DNA of 52,500 nucleotides from Mesostigma viride (GCA_009746045.1 RPFO01000027.1:6149044-6201543); one strand, 5' to 3'; positions 46,701 to 52,456 are shown, counted from the first letter of the stretch. The notes: a model not told the origin generated them from the sequence alone. A program made the numbers and translations.

Positions 46701-49700
46701 CTTTATCACGGTATTGCTATCTTTATCACAACTGCTTTATTATGATTCCTTCATCACGGTATTGCTATCTTTATCACAACTGCTTGATTATGATTCCTTC
46801 ATCACGGTATTGCTATCTTTATCACAACTGCTTTATTATGATTCCTTTATCACGGTATTGCTATCTTTATCACAACTGCTTTATTATGATTCCTTTATCA
46901 CGGTATTGCTATCTTTATCACAACTGCTTTATTATGATTCCTCTATCACGGTATTGCTATCTTTATCACAACTGCTTTATTATGATTCCTTTATCACAGT
47001 ACTGCTATCTTTATCACAACTGCTTTATTATGATTCCTTTATCACGGTATTGCTATCTTTATCACAACTGCTTTATTATGATTCCTTCATCACCGTATTG
47101 CTATCTTTATCACAACTGCTTGATTATGATTCCTTCATCACCGTATTGCTATCTTTATCACAACTGCTTTATTATGATTCCTTCATCACCGTATTGCTAT
47201 CTTTATCACAACTGCTTTATTATGATTCCTTTATCACGGTATTGCTATCTTTATCACAACTGCTTTATTATGATTCCTTTATCACAGTACTGCTATCTTT
47301 ATCACAACTGCTTTATTATGATTCCTTCATCACGGTATTGCTATCTTTATCACAACTGCTTGATTATGATTCCTTTATCACGGTACTGCTATCTTTATCA
47401 CAACTGCTTTATCATGATTCCTTTATCACGGTATTGCTATCTTTATCACAACTGCTTTATCGGGGTTCTTTGAACGGAGTTTCTTCTATACGTGAATGCG
47501 GGAACAAGAGGCCGCTGGATGAGCGGCTTATAGGTCGTAGTGTTTACTCGTAGCTGTTTGGCTAGAGCTTTTGTGATTAGTAGATGCAATATAGTGCATG
47601 GTTGAAAAATGAATTAAATAAAATGTGCGTTCCGCGCTTGGGTTGATTATACCCGGGCGGAACGGGGCGTGAGGTGCAGTGCCCCTGAAAAGAACAACCT
47701 ACGCATTATTTAATACTAGCCGTGCAGATTCGGGATATTCTACCCCCGGTTTGTACGGTTAGCGTCTTACTAGCATCCACTAAACATAAGGGTTTAATGA
47801 CGTCAGTTAGCTAGGGATAAGGGAGGTTTTGCGACTAAAAGCCGCTCTGGCTGGTTTTGTCGGCCTCTTTCTTTGCTCGTTGTCGTTGCGGCGGCAGCCG
47901 CAGCTATGGGTGCTGCGGAGCAAAATCCCAAAAGCACTGGTTGCACTGGCCACTTGGCCAGTGGTGAGACTTCCAGTTGTTAACCGGCCAGGCGTAGTTC
48001 CTCGCTCGGCTAACTAAAAGAAAAGAAAAGGATTACCTCCGGTCCGCACCTTTTCCCCAGCTTGGGGTCTTTGGTGGGCCGGATGCCGTGACAGGTGCTC
48101 AACTGTCGCTTGGTCGGCCCAGTGCGCGAGCTGGTGCTCCGTACCTGGGGATGCTTGCACCCCGGGTTGGAGCCGGATGGCTGGCACTGGCGACCCGTGT
48201 CTCGGTCCGCGGCCTGCGGCTTTTTCTTCGGAAATTGCTGCTGGCCAGCAAACTTTGCAATTGCCTTCCGCCGAGGGGGGGTGGTTGGGGCTGGGGACGG
48301 CGATGGGAAAAGCGCCTAAGCTAGAAATTTTTTCCCCACGCATAGAAACCTCGGGGGGGAATGCGGTCTTGGCTGAACGGACTCTCGTTCAGCCAGGTGC
48401 CTGGAGCTGTGGCCTCGGGCATCCGGGCTGGCGGGGCCTGGGCTAGGTCCACGTTTTTTCTCGAAGCACCCCGGGTCTATGGGGAGACGGCCATAGCGGT
48501 ACCGACTCGGGGCCCCGAGAGGGGTCATGATAGGCTGGCCGTGCGCAATCGCAGTGCAAATGCGCTGGGCCTTTTTGGGCCTGGCCATGCATCCACAGCC
48601 GCCGGGCACACGCCTCCCGATGTGGGGGGGCTCCCGTTTTGCGGCAGGGCGGTCACTTGTGACAACGAGCAAGGTGGAGTGCGGCTTCAAGGGAAAGCCA
48701 GGGCGGGGGTGATTGGGCAACGTACTTCATGAAGGGCCTTGAACGGCGTGCCTCCGGGCATGTCAATTAGTGTCACATGTATGCTTCCACTTATTGTTTT
48801 AATGAAGATGCTGGTTTTTGTGGGAGCTACGTGGGACATGAATCGGGGTTCTTTGAACGGAGTTTCTTCTATACGTGAATGCGGGAACAAGAGGCCGCTG
48901 GATGAGCGGCTTATAGGTCGTAGTGTTTACTCGTAGCTGTTTGGCTAGAGCTTTTGTGATTAGTAGATGCAATATAGTGCATGGTTGAAAAATGAATTAA
49001 ATAAAATGTGCGTTCCGCGCTTGGGTTGATTATACCCGGGCGGAACGGGGCGTGAGGTGCAGTGCCCCTGAAAAGAACAACCTACGCATTATTTAATACT
49101 AGCCGTGCAGATTCGGGATATTCTACCCCCGGTTTGTACGGTTAGCGTCTTACTAGCATCCACTAAACATAAGGGTTTAATGACGTCAGTTAGCTAGGGA
49201 TAAGGGAGGTTTTGCGACTAAAAGCCGCTCTGGCTGGTTTTGTCGGCCTCTTTCTTTGCTCCCCACCCACCCACCCGACATGAATTATGATTCCTTTATC
49301 ACGGTATTGCTATCTTTATCACAACTGCTTTATTATGATTCCTTTATCACGGTATTGCTATCTTTATCACAACTGCTTTATTATGATTCCTTTATCACGG
49401 TATTGCTATCTTTATCACAACTGCTTTATTATGATTCCTTCATCACGGTATTGCTATCTTTATCACAACTGCTTTATTATGATTCCTTTATCACGGTATT
49501 GCTATCTTTATCACAACTGTTTTATTATGATTCCTTCATCACGGTATTGCTATCTTTATCACAACTGCTTTATTATGATTCCTTCATCACGGTACTGCTA
49601 TCTTTATCACAACTGCTTTATTATGATTCCTTTATCACGGTATTGCTATCTTTATCACAACTGCTTTATTATGATTCCTTTATCACGGTATTGCTATCTT

Positions 49701-51923
49701 TATCACAACTGCTTTATTATGATTCCTTTATCACGGTATTGCTATCTTTATCACAACTGCTTTATTATGATTCCTTCATCACGGTATTGCTATCTTTATC
49801 ACAACTGCTTTATTATGATTCCTTCATCACGGTATTGCTATCTTTATCACAACTGCTTTATTATGATTCCTTTATCACGGTATTGCTATCTTTATCACAA
49901 CTGCTTTATTATGATTCCTTTATCGCGGTACTGCTATCTTTATCACAACTGCTTTATTATGATTCCTTCATCACGGTATTGCTATCTTTATCACAACTGC
50001 TTTATTATGATTCCTTTATCACGGTATTGCTATCTTTATCACAACTGCTTTATTATGATTCCTTTATCACGGTATTGCTATCTTTATCACAACTGCTTTA
50101 TTACGATTCCTTTATCACGGTATTGCTATCTTTATCACAACTGCTTTATTATGATTCCTTCATCACGGTACTGCTATCTTTATCACAACTGCTTTATTAT
50201 GATTCCTTCATCACGGTATTGCTATCTTTATCACAACTGCTTTATTATGATTCCTTTATCACGGTATTGCTATCTTTATCACAACTGCTTTATTATGATT
50301 CCTTTATCACGGTACTGCTATCTTTATCACAACTGCTTTATTATGATTCCTTCATCACGGTATTGCTATCTTTATCACAACTGCTTTATTATGATTCCTT
50401 TATCACGGTATTGCTATCTTTATCACAACTGCTTTATTATGATTCCTTTATCACGGTACTGCTATCTTTATCACAACTGCTTTATTATGATTCCTTCATC
50501 ACGGTACTGCTATCTTTATCACAACTGCTTTATTATGATTCCTTCATCACGGTATTGCTATCTTTATCACAACTGCTTTATTATGATTCCTTTATCACGG
50601 TATTGCTATCTTTATCACAACTGCTTTATTATGATTCCTTCATCACGGTATTGCTATCTTTACCACAACTGCTTTATTATGATTCCTTTATCACGGTATT
50701 GCTATCTTTATCACAACTGCTTTATTATGATTCCTTCATCACGGTACTGCTATCTTTATCACAACTGCTTTATTATGATTCCTTCATCACGGTATTGCTA
50801 TCTTTATCACAACTGCTTGATTATGATTCCTTCATCACCGTATTGCTATCTTTATCACAACTGCTTTATTATGATTCCTTTATCACGGTATTGCTATCTT
50901 TATCACAACTGCTTTATTATGATTCCTTTATCACGGTATTGCTATCTTTATCACAACTGCTTTATTATGACTGCTTTATCATGGTACTGCGAAGCCTTTC
51001 TCTCTCGCGCGTGTGCGCGCGTCCCACCCCCCTCCCCGTCCGCTATTGATAGCCAGCTGTGGGTTGTTTTATGGCGCTGAACCGTTACTGTCCCTCTACA
51101 GTATCACCAGGTAGTGGGGGGTTGTGGTACGTGCGTTCCCCTTGGCCTTGTTGGCATGTGTTGGTAGCTGAAGAGTAGATGTCCCTCGGCACCATGCATT
51201 GTGGCGAAAGGGGTTGGTTTCCGTACTTGTCGCGCCGGCCCATGCAGAACTGCTCTGCTTTCAACTACGCTTCTCTGGACAAGGTCTGCCCCCATCTGGA
51301 CAACGTCTCCACAAGCCATCCCAGGTGGCCAGCTAGAGCCGTGCATGCGCTTGTCACGCTGACCCGCTTTCGCTCACAACTTGCTCCAACGTGTTGTCCA
51401 CGTGGGAGCGCAGGTGGCCAGCCTAGAGCCATGCAAGCTCATCGGGCTCTCCAAGTCTGCCTACTTGAGGTGAGCCATCATTTCCTTTGTATACTTTGAC
51501 TTTGTCTTTCTCCCCCCCCCCGCAAGGCACCCCTCCCTCCAGCCACCCACCCCCATTTGAACAGCGCGATGCAGGAAACAACCACCGCTTCTTCTTCCTT
51601 ACTCATCTGTTCCCTTTGTTCCCTGTGCCGTATGCCCGTCCATCCCCTCATCACCACCCAGCCTGGTGAAGAAAAGCTTTTTGAAAATACGGTTCCCACG
51701 GTCTGGGTTTTTGTCATCTGTTTCCCATTAATCTTTTTGCCCATGCCAACTGCCCTTGTTCCCCCGACTCACCGCCACCACCACCACCACCACCGCCACC
51801 ACCACCACCACCACCGCCACCGCCGCCGCCGGCGCCGGCACCATTACCCCCAATAGCCTCGTGAAGGATCCCACCATCAGCGAGACAGTGGCGCGCGTGG
51901 ACCTGCTGCGGCGGCTGTTCAAG
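26149..51923 (+). CDS. Multi-domain cyclic-nucleotide-binding protein, 11 exons seen, 3'-partial
   Basis: Exons: 26149-26282, 27824-28047, 28726-28835, 30824-30973, 32117-32738, 35213-35422, 36063-36257, 36626-36807, 41143-41341, 51414-51469, 51857-51923; more probably lie beyond the window. Phases match at every junction except a frameshift in the fifth exon. About 716 residues hold three cAMP/cGMP-binding beta-barrels. Domain 1 (about 40-175): GDVLCRQYEEGNLLFILLTG and VFGEVA..NQRRLCT. Domain 2 (about 215-515): PPGHVVCSQGDTGRAFYLVL, a low-complexity insert and a degenerate cassette. Domain 3 (about 545-690): GKPFFQQGDPGDMFYALLSG and the canonical cassette KFGELAILRDGIRTATV with Arg672. No kinase or channel segment is seen yet. 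Related proteins include PKA/PKG regulatory parts, but a pure multi-cNMP protein is equally possible. Introns total about 24 kb. Confidence 0.85.
26283..27108. other. First half of cNMP intron 1
   Basis: No gene seen. It is more A/T-rich than the exons and contains the small inverted-repeat element at 26627-26807. Further right the junction copies of exon 2 begin. Confidence 0.45.
26627..26807. mobile_element. Foldback/MITE-like element, perfect 25-bp inverted ends
   Basis: The arm GGCGGAGCCAATTTTCGGAA followed by GAACC (26627-26651) is the exact reverse complement of 26783-26807. The 131 bp inside contain a second palindrome, TTCGCCAGAATTGGCGAA, at about 26658-26675. No transposase and no clear target duplication are visible. 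It looks like a recent non-autonomous DNA transposon or a foldback element. Confidence 0.75.
27105..27755 (+). repeat. Ladder of four decayed copies of exon 2's acceptor edge
   Basis: The true edge at 27820 reads CCCAGCCTTGGCCTGGAGCA then AGACGAGGCCATGGCGCTGG. Related sequences occur at about 27109-27165 (CCTTGGAGCAAGAGGACGTG), 27268-27312 (CAGCCTTGGCCGTGAACAAG, then ACGAATCCATGGCGCCGG), 27390-27440 (GGAGCAAGATGAGGCCATTA) and 27703-27755 (AGCCTTGGCCTGGAGCAAGA, then CCAGGCCATGGTGCTGG). Two copies are followed by a shared C-run and ACACAAAAGAAAAC, so the unit includes intron sequence too. Confidence 0.8.
27824..28047 (+). CDS. cNMP gene exon 2 (residues 46-119)
   Basis: Acceptor CCCCAG|C; the frame gives LGLEQDEAMALASDARSKSA then KRGDVLCRQYEEGNLLFILL and TGSVTVHIDYR, the first strands of a cNMP barrel. 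Donor GACG|GTGAGG leaves phase 1, completed by CG of the next exon. Confidence 0.85.
28152..28192 (+). repeat. Copy of exon 2's donor edge
   Basis: AGCGGCAATGCCGACGGTCA GGGGGT repeats the exon end and 5' splice site (28032-28058) with only the donor GTGAG changed to GTCAG. The copy lies 105 bp into the intron and is the least decayed ghost in the window. Confidence 0.9.
28726..28835 (+). CDS. cNMP gene exon 3 (residues 121-156)
   Basis: Acceptor CCACCACAG|CG. It encodes WEAVMQREMGRLVAWLRPGQ then VFGEVAKSKNQRRLCT, which is the phosphate-binding cassette of domain 1 (FGE and Arg present). Donor ACG|GTGAGG, phase 0. Confidence 0.85.
28955..29006 (+). repeat. Decayed copy of exon 3's donor end
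   Basis: GTGTTTGGGG followed by AACCAGAGACGACGGTGCAC GGTG mirrors the exon end GTGTTTGGCGAGG ... AACCAGCGGCGACTGTGCAC GGTG (28787-28838), 165 bp downstream. Confidence 0.7.
29085..29537 (+). repeat. 19-bp pyrimidine minisatellite, about 24 copies
   Basis: The unit CCCTCTCCCTCCCTCTTGT has C/T variants at a few positions. It is polypyrimidine on the transcribed sense strand, lies in intron 3, and produces open frames in all directions. It is followed by (CA)n and (CAC)n runs to 29576. Confidence 0.97.
29572..29900 (+). repeat. Decayed copies of exon 4 (both edges)
   Basis: CAGGCGGCCGCGTTTGATAG at 29577-29596 resembles the exon 4 start CAGGCGGTCGCGTTTGAGCG. At 29705-29732, CTACGCATCCTTAAAGAGG resembles its later part CTGCGCATCCTGAAAGAGG. 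It is directly followed by CGGTCGCCCTTGATCGCTCC GCGCTGCTGA (29733-29762), again the exon start. This is the pattern of tandemly duplicated and decayed whole exons. Confidence 0.7.
29903..30806 (+). repeat. 37-bp minisatellite, about 24 copies
   Basis: The unit carries TATATGGCTTGTTCCTGTCT then GCACTGTTCCCATCTAC, with GCTTG/GATTG and TGTTC/TGCTC variants. It lies in intron 3 immediately before the acceptor of exon 4. Confidence 0.97.
30824..30973 (+). CDS. cNMP gene exon 4 (residues 157-206)
   Basis: Acceptor CCTCAG|GCGGTC, donor CTG|GTGGGT, phase 0 on both sides. AVAFERCELLIVGRREFLLQ completes domain 1 and LKEDPAKRTRAEIQQL starts the linker to domain 2. Confidence 0.85.
31184..31338 (+). repeat. 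32-bp tandem repeat, about 5 copies
   Basis: The unit contains CATTCTCCCCCTTATGCACG CTGCCTAAACAT and lies in intron 4. TATG/TACG is the main variant. Confidence 0.95.
31368..31533 (+). repeat. 67-bp tandem repeat, about 2.5 copies
   Basis: The unit begins CCTCGTGGATGCCTTGTCGC and ends CATGCACGCTG. It follows the 32-bp array in intron 4 and shares the words GCACGCTGCCT with it, so one may derive from the other. Confidence 0.9.
31896..31940 (+). repeat. Decayed copy of exon 5's acceptor edge
   Basis: CACGGCTGGAACACCTCTCC TGCTTCCACCTCTCAC corresponds to CGCGCAGGTTGAGTATCTCT CGCGCTTCCACTTCTTCTC at 32110-32148. It lies 180 bp upstream of the real acceptor. Confidence 0.6.
32117..32738 (+). CDS. 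cNMP gene exon 5 (about residues 207-413), frameshifted at a G-run
   Basis: Acceptor GCGCAG|GTTGAG. VEYLSRFHFFSRFEGVLLER and PPGHVVCSQGDTGRAFYLVL start domain 2. A Gly/Ser/Pro-rich insert of about 130 residues follows. The exon's last codons (RYVGPTPRMLQLATEFK, donor AAG|GTGAGG) are in another frame. The two frames are reconciled by one surplus base, most simply in the 14-G run at 32543-32556, which may be a sequencing error or a real mutation. A real exon could also be split there by an unseen intron. Confidence 0.75.
32741..33034 (+). repeat. (GGGA)n microsatellite starting at the donor
   Basis: About 290 bp of GGGA units, with a few GGAA, CGGA, GGA and GGGT variants, begin directly within the 5' splice site GTGAGGGAGG of exon 5. 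G-quadruplex formation in the pre-mRNA is plausible. Confidence 0.95.
33035..33800 (+). repeat. 59-bp minisatellite x13, each with a splice-donor-like motif
   Basis: The unit contains GTGATCGCAATATAGGAATA, CTGGCTGGTGGGGTTGAG and AGGTAAGGATGAGGAGGGAG. The word GAG|GTAAGG in every unit is a good 5' splice site match on the sense strand. AATATAGG/AATGTAGG/AAGGTAGG variants are present. Confidence 0.95.
33862..33895 (+). repeat. Possible decayed copy of exon 5's donor edge
   Basis: TACTCAAGGTAAGGGGGAGG resembles the exon 5 end GAGTTCAAGGTGAGGGAGGG and lies after the 59-bp array. It is short, so the assignment is tentative. Confidence 0.4.
33950..34640. other. A/T-richer island in intron 5
   Basis: This 0.7-kb stretch differs clearly in composition from the G-rich repeats on its left and the C-rich sequence on its right. 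I recognise no coding motif. GTTTTGTGCATATGCCAGGG and similar words look like ordinary A/T-rich DNA. It could be an inserted mobile element whose ends I cannot define. Confidence 0.4.
34729..34765. repeat. (TTTA)n microsatellite
   Basis: About nine TTTA units in intron 5. Confidence 0.95.
34862..35168 (+). repeat. Ladder of decayed copies of exon 6's acceptor edge
   Basis: The real edge reads ACAGGAGCCCTCGTACTGGC TGGCGCTCACGATGGACTAC at 35210-35249. Copies: about 34864-34905 (AGAGGGGCTGGTGCTGGCTG GCCCTCCGCCATGG), 34995-35032 (AGGAGGACTCATGCTGGCTG CCCTCGCCATGGAC) and 35100-35134 (AGGAGGACTCGCACTGACTG GCCCTCGCCATGGAC), with a fragment CGTACTGGTACTGACTG near 35146. The last two share GAGGACTC, so they arose one from the other. 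Confidence 0.8.
35213..35422 (+). CDS. cNMP gene exon 6 (residues 414-483)
   Basis: Acceptor CCACAG|GAG, donor ACG|GTGAGG, 70 codons, phase 0. EPSYWLALTMDYSDDMGTPI and, at its end, DEGCEFGAKYLTGADLLDCT. The latter occupies the place of the phosphate cassette but lacks the Glu after FG and the Arg, so domain 2 has probably lost normal cNMP binding. Confidence 0.8.
35580..35671 (+). repeat. 23-bp tandem repeat, 4 copies
   Basis: The unit is AGAAGCACAAAGTTATAGAT TAT. It lies in intron 6, preceded by TATTATCAGTA-type repeats at 35460-35500. Confidence 0.95.
35884..35966 (+). repeat. Decayed copy of exon 7's acceptor edge
   Basis: CGGCTCGTCACCCACCTGCT then CATCACCACAAAAACAGGAA GTTTGTGCCCACC follows the same order as exon 7's CAGCTCATCACCCACCTGCC, TTCACCACGACACGTACAAC and AAGTTTGTGTCCACG. 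It lies about 165 bp upstream of the true edge. Confidence 0.8.
36063..36257 (+). CDS. cNMP gene exon 7 (residues 484-548)
   Basis: Acceptor CACACAG|CTC, donor CAG|GTACAAG, 65 codons, phase 0. LITHLPTELLVLHHDTYNKF completes domain 2. KEPAARTPADVEEMMEVISV then HRFF is the linker helix before domain 3, parallel to those in exons 1, 4 and 11. Confidence 0.85.
36335..36392 (+). repeat. Copy of exon 7's donor edge
   Basis: AGGAGGGAGGCCATATCGAT then GCACCGCTACTTCCAGGTAC repeats the exon end GATGGAGGTCATCTCGGT GCACCGCTTCTTCCAGGTAC, including an intact GT donor. It lies 125 bp into intron 7. Confidence 0.85.
36626..36807 (+). CDS. cNMP gene exon 8 (residues 549-608)
   Basis: Acceptor GTGCCAG|GGC, donor GA|GTGAGT, leaving phase 2. 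LPPDVQRSVCQVATYHHCLP and GKPFFQQGDPGDMFYALLSG followed by TLSVHSKDA are the front strands of domain 3 and agree well with cNMP barrels. Confidence 0.85.
36925..37205 (+). repeat. Two decayed copies of exon 8's donor end
   Basis: First copy, about 36925-36995: CAGCAAGCTCGCAAAGGGGC CCGTGCTGG, then a short insert and GAGGAGTGAGTACTGGCATG, against CAGCAAGGACGCGACGGGGC CCGTGCTGG and GAGGAGTGAGTGGTCGCATG in the exon end. Second copy, about 37164-37205: CTGCTGGAGGCCCTGGCTGA GGAGCGCATGG. Confidence 0.75.
37744..40265 (+). repeat. 70-bp satellite x36, each with a strong 5' splice-site motif
   Basis: The unit contains CCAAGGTAAGACACGGCAGT then GCATCCTGTGAGCGTTGCGG, CCTATCCCATGGAGTAAT and GTGGCAATGAGA. 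CAAG|GTAAGA matches the 5' splice consensus almost perfectly and recurs on the sense strand every 70 bp. CGG/CTG, CAG/CGG and GCG/GTG variants mark units. Minus-strand 60-codon frames repeat every unit and are not genes. Confidence 0.97.
40366..40690. repeat. 35-bp repeat x8 with GCGAGCGAAGCGAGC core
   Basis: The unit contains CACCGTACTGTTCAGCGGGC then CGCGAGCGAAGCGAG. It is preceded by related GCGAGCGAAGCG words from about 40366. The GCGAGCGAAGCGAGC-type palindromic word is reminiscent of short dispersed repeats in some algal organelle genomes, but that link is only a resemblance. Confidence 0.85.
40904..41075 (+). repeat. Two decayed copies of exon 9's acceptor edge
   Basis: True edge, 41143-41182: GGGGCAAGCCCAAGTCGCGC AAGCCGGCCAGCCTATCCGG. 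Near copy, 41037-41074: GGGCAAGCCCAAGTCGCGTA AGCTGGCCAGCCTGTCGG (about 34 of 38 identical). Far copy, about 40905-40941: GGGGCTAGCCCAAGTTGTGC TCGCCGGCCAGCCTTGG. Decay increases with distance. Confidence 0.9.
41143..41341 (+). CDS. cNMP gene exon 9 (residues 610-675)
   Basis: Acceptor CCGCAG|G; its first base completes Glu609. The exon ends with HTGDKFGELAILRDGIRTAT, the full phosphate-binding cassette of domain 3: Gly-Glu for the ribose and Arg672 for the phosphate. An Ala/Ser-rich loop (residues 617-640) is inserted before it. Donor ACG|GTGGGT. Confidence 0.88.
41336..41490 (+). repeat. Tandem copies of the exon 9 donor, about 30-bp period
   Basis: The exon 9 donor GCCACG|GTGGGTGGC is followed by further copies at roughly 30-bp intervals: CACGGTGGGTGGCATATTGC, CACGGTGGGTGGCTCAGTGC, CACGGTGGTTGGTTCATTGC and CACGGTGATTGGCTTATTGC. 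Each carries a GT at the same place, so several alternative donors stand in a row. Confidence 0.9.
41585..44030 (+). repeat. 48-bp satellite block 1, about 51 copies
   Basis: The unit contains TATGATTCCTTTATCACGGT then ATTGCTATCTTTATCACAAC and TGCTTTAT. Variants are TTTATC/TTCATC, TATTG/TACTG, CGG/CCG/CAG and TTTAT/TTGAT. Because 48 is a multiple of three, two frames stay open across the array (16-residue repeats); these are not genes. Confidence 0.98.
44031..45602. mobile_element. Satellite-embedded element, type 1, full copy
   Basis: It starts CGGTTTTCTCTGAATATAG and ends GGGAGCTGAGTGATCTTAAT. It sits between ...CTTTAT and TATGATTCC of the 48-bp repeat. The first 612 bp recur almost unchanged (two differences seen) at 45603. 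A minus-strand frame at 44830-44513 looks mildly protein-like but has no recognisable family. It is related to the element at 47461 by matching start, by GAGG.GGGGTGGTTGGGG and AAGCTAGAAATTT words in the middle, and by CTTCCACTTATTG-like and GCTGGT.TT.T.GGGAGCT words near the end. Confidence 0.75.
45603..46356. mobile_element. Type 1 element, tandem copy with internal deletion
   Basis: It repeats the first 609 bp of the preceding element, loses about 830 bp, and resumes at TGGAGGCTTCTTGCTTCCGC to the same end. The junction carries 15 extra bases, CCCTCCCTCCCACCC (46212-46226). The 48-bp array continues directly after it. Confidence 0.85.
46357..47460 (+). repeat. 48-bp satellite block 2, 23 copies
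   Basis: 1,104 bp = 23 x 48, in phase with block 1 if the elements are removed. A run of three CACCGTATTG units with one TTGAT (about 47086-47200) matches the same run in block 1 (about 42841-42960), so the two blocks share ancestry as segments. Confidence 0.98.
47461..48843. mobile_element. Satellite-embedded element, type 2, full copy
   Basis: It starts CGGGGTTCTTTGAACGGAG and ends GGGAGCTACGTGGGACATGA AT. It is inserted at the same position of the 48-bp unit as type 1. The first 418 bp recur without visible change at 48844. No protein of a known family is found in it. Confidence 0.75.
48844..49285. mobile_element. Type 2 element, tandem copy with internal deletion
   Basis: It repeats the first 418 bp, then 15 extra bases CCCACCCACCCACCC (49262-49276), then only the last nine bases GACATGAAT. 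The 48-bp array follows immediately. The retained nine-base end rules out reading the two repeats as simple LTRs. Confidence 0.85.
49286..50990 (+). repeat. 48-bp satellite block 3, about 35 copies
   Basis: Same unit as blocks 1 and 2 with the same variant types. It ends at about 50990, where the repeat degenerates (CTGCTTTATCATGGTACTGC). 51001-51020 is a CGCGTGTGCGCGCG run. Confidence 0.98.
51318..51355 (+). repeat. Decayed copy of exon 10's acceptor edge
   Basis: CCAGGTGGCCAGCTAGAGCC GTGCATGCGCTTGTC matches GCAGGTGGCCAGCCTAGAGC CATGCAAGCTCATCGG (51410-51445), 92 bp upstream of the real acceptor. Confidence 0.88.
51414..51469 (+). CDS. cNMP gene exon 10 (residues 676-693)
   Basis: Acceptor GCGCAG|GTG, donor GAG|GTGAGC. 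VASLEPCKLIGLSKSAYL continues the cassette (RTAT-VASLEPC) into the last strands and C-helix of domain 3. Two leftover bases AG plus C of the next exon make Ser694. Confidence 0.85.
51771..51840. repeat. (CAC/CGC)n microsatellite before exon 11
   Basis: CCGCCACCACCACCACC-type triplet repeats in the last intron, close to the acceptor. Confidence 0.9.
51857..51923 (+). CDS. cNMP gene exon 11 (residues 695-716)
   Basis: Acceptor CAATAG|C, donor AAG|GTAGGG. LVKDPTISETVARVDLLRRL then FK has the same layout as the linker helices ending exons 1 and 7 (…DPT……L…FFK). A fourth cNMP domain therefore probably begins in the next exon, outside the window. Confidence 0.75.
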
Positions 51924-51979
51924 GTAGGGGCAGGGACAAGATTAGCATGAGCAGCAATTAAGGGGGCGCTGTTAGCGGT

Positions 51980-52030
51980 AACTGCAGCGGTAGCTGTTCA
52001 TGGTTGTTCCAGGCGGATCAAGGTAAGGCA
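51980..52030 (+). repeat. Decayed copies of exon 11's donor edge
   Basis: GCAGCGGTAGCTGTTCATGG (51983-52002) and GGCGGATCAAGGTAAGGCAT (52012-52031) resemble GCTGCGGCGGCTGTTCAAGG TAGGGG at the exon end. They lie 60-100 bp inside the intron. Confidence 0.6.
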
Positions 52031-52039
52031 TGCCGCAGG

Positions 52040-52372
52040 GTTATCACGCAGCGCGGATAGGGATGATGATGGAGGGTTATCATGCGCCGCAGATAGGGGT
52101 GATGATGGAGGGTTATCATGCGCCGCAGATAGGGGTGATGATGGAGGGTTATCATGCGCCGCAGATAGGGGTGATGATGGAGGGTTATCATGCGCCGCAG
52201 ATAGGGGTGATGATGGAGGGTTATCATGCGCCGCAGATAGGGGTGATGATGGAGGGTTATCATGCGCCGCTGATAGGGGTGGCGACGGAGGGTTATCATG
52301 CTTTGCAGACAGGGCTGATGATGGAGGGTTATCATGCGCCGCTGATAGGGGCGCTGATAGCATGAGCATGAG
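52040..52372 (+). repeat. 36-bp minisatellite, about 9 copies
   Basis: The unit contains TTATCATGCGCCGCAGATAG then GGGTGATGATGGAGGG. It starts right after the donor-edge copies in the intron following exon 11. Confidence 0.95.
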
Positions 52373-52446
52373 CAAGAAAGCGGCGTGTTGCATACGATTC
52401 GCAAGAGAACCTGTACTGTGACTGGTCACTTCATTACCGCGAAACG

Positions 52447-52456
52447 TCTCTCTCTT

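Noticed and set aside
47461-49285. LTR retrotransposon with 418-bp LTRs
   Set aside because: The second repeat is followed by the last nine bases of the internal region and then the satellite. A tandem copy with an internal deletion explains this and LTRs do not. No TG...CA ends, primer site or gag/pol were seen.
41460-51080. Open frames of 375-864 codons with 16-residue repeats
   Set aside because: The 48-bp unit is a multiple of three and happens to lack stops in two frames. Both are open together, and the region lies in an intron.
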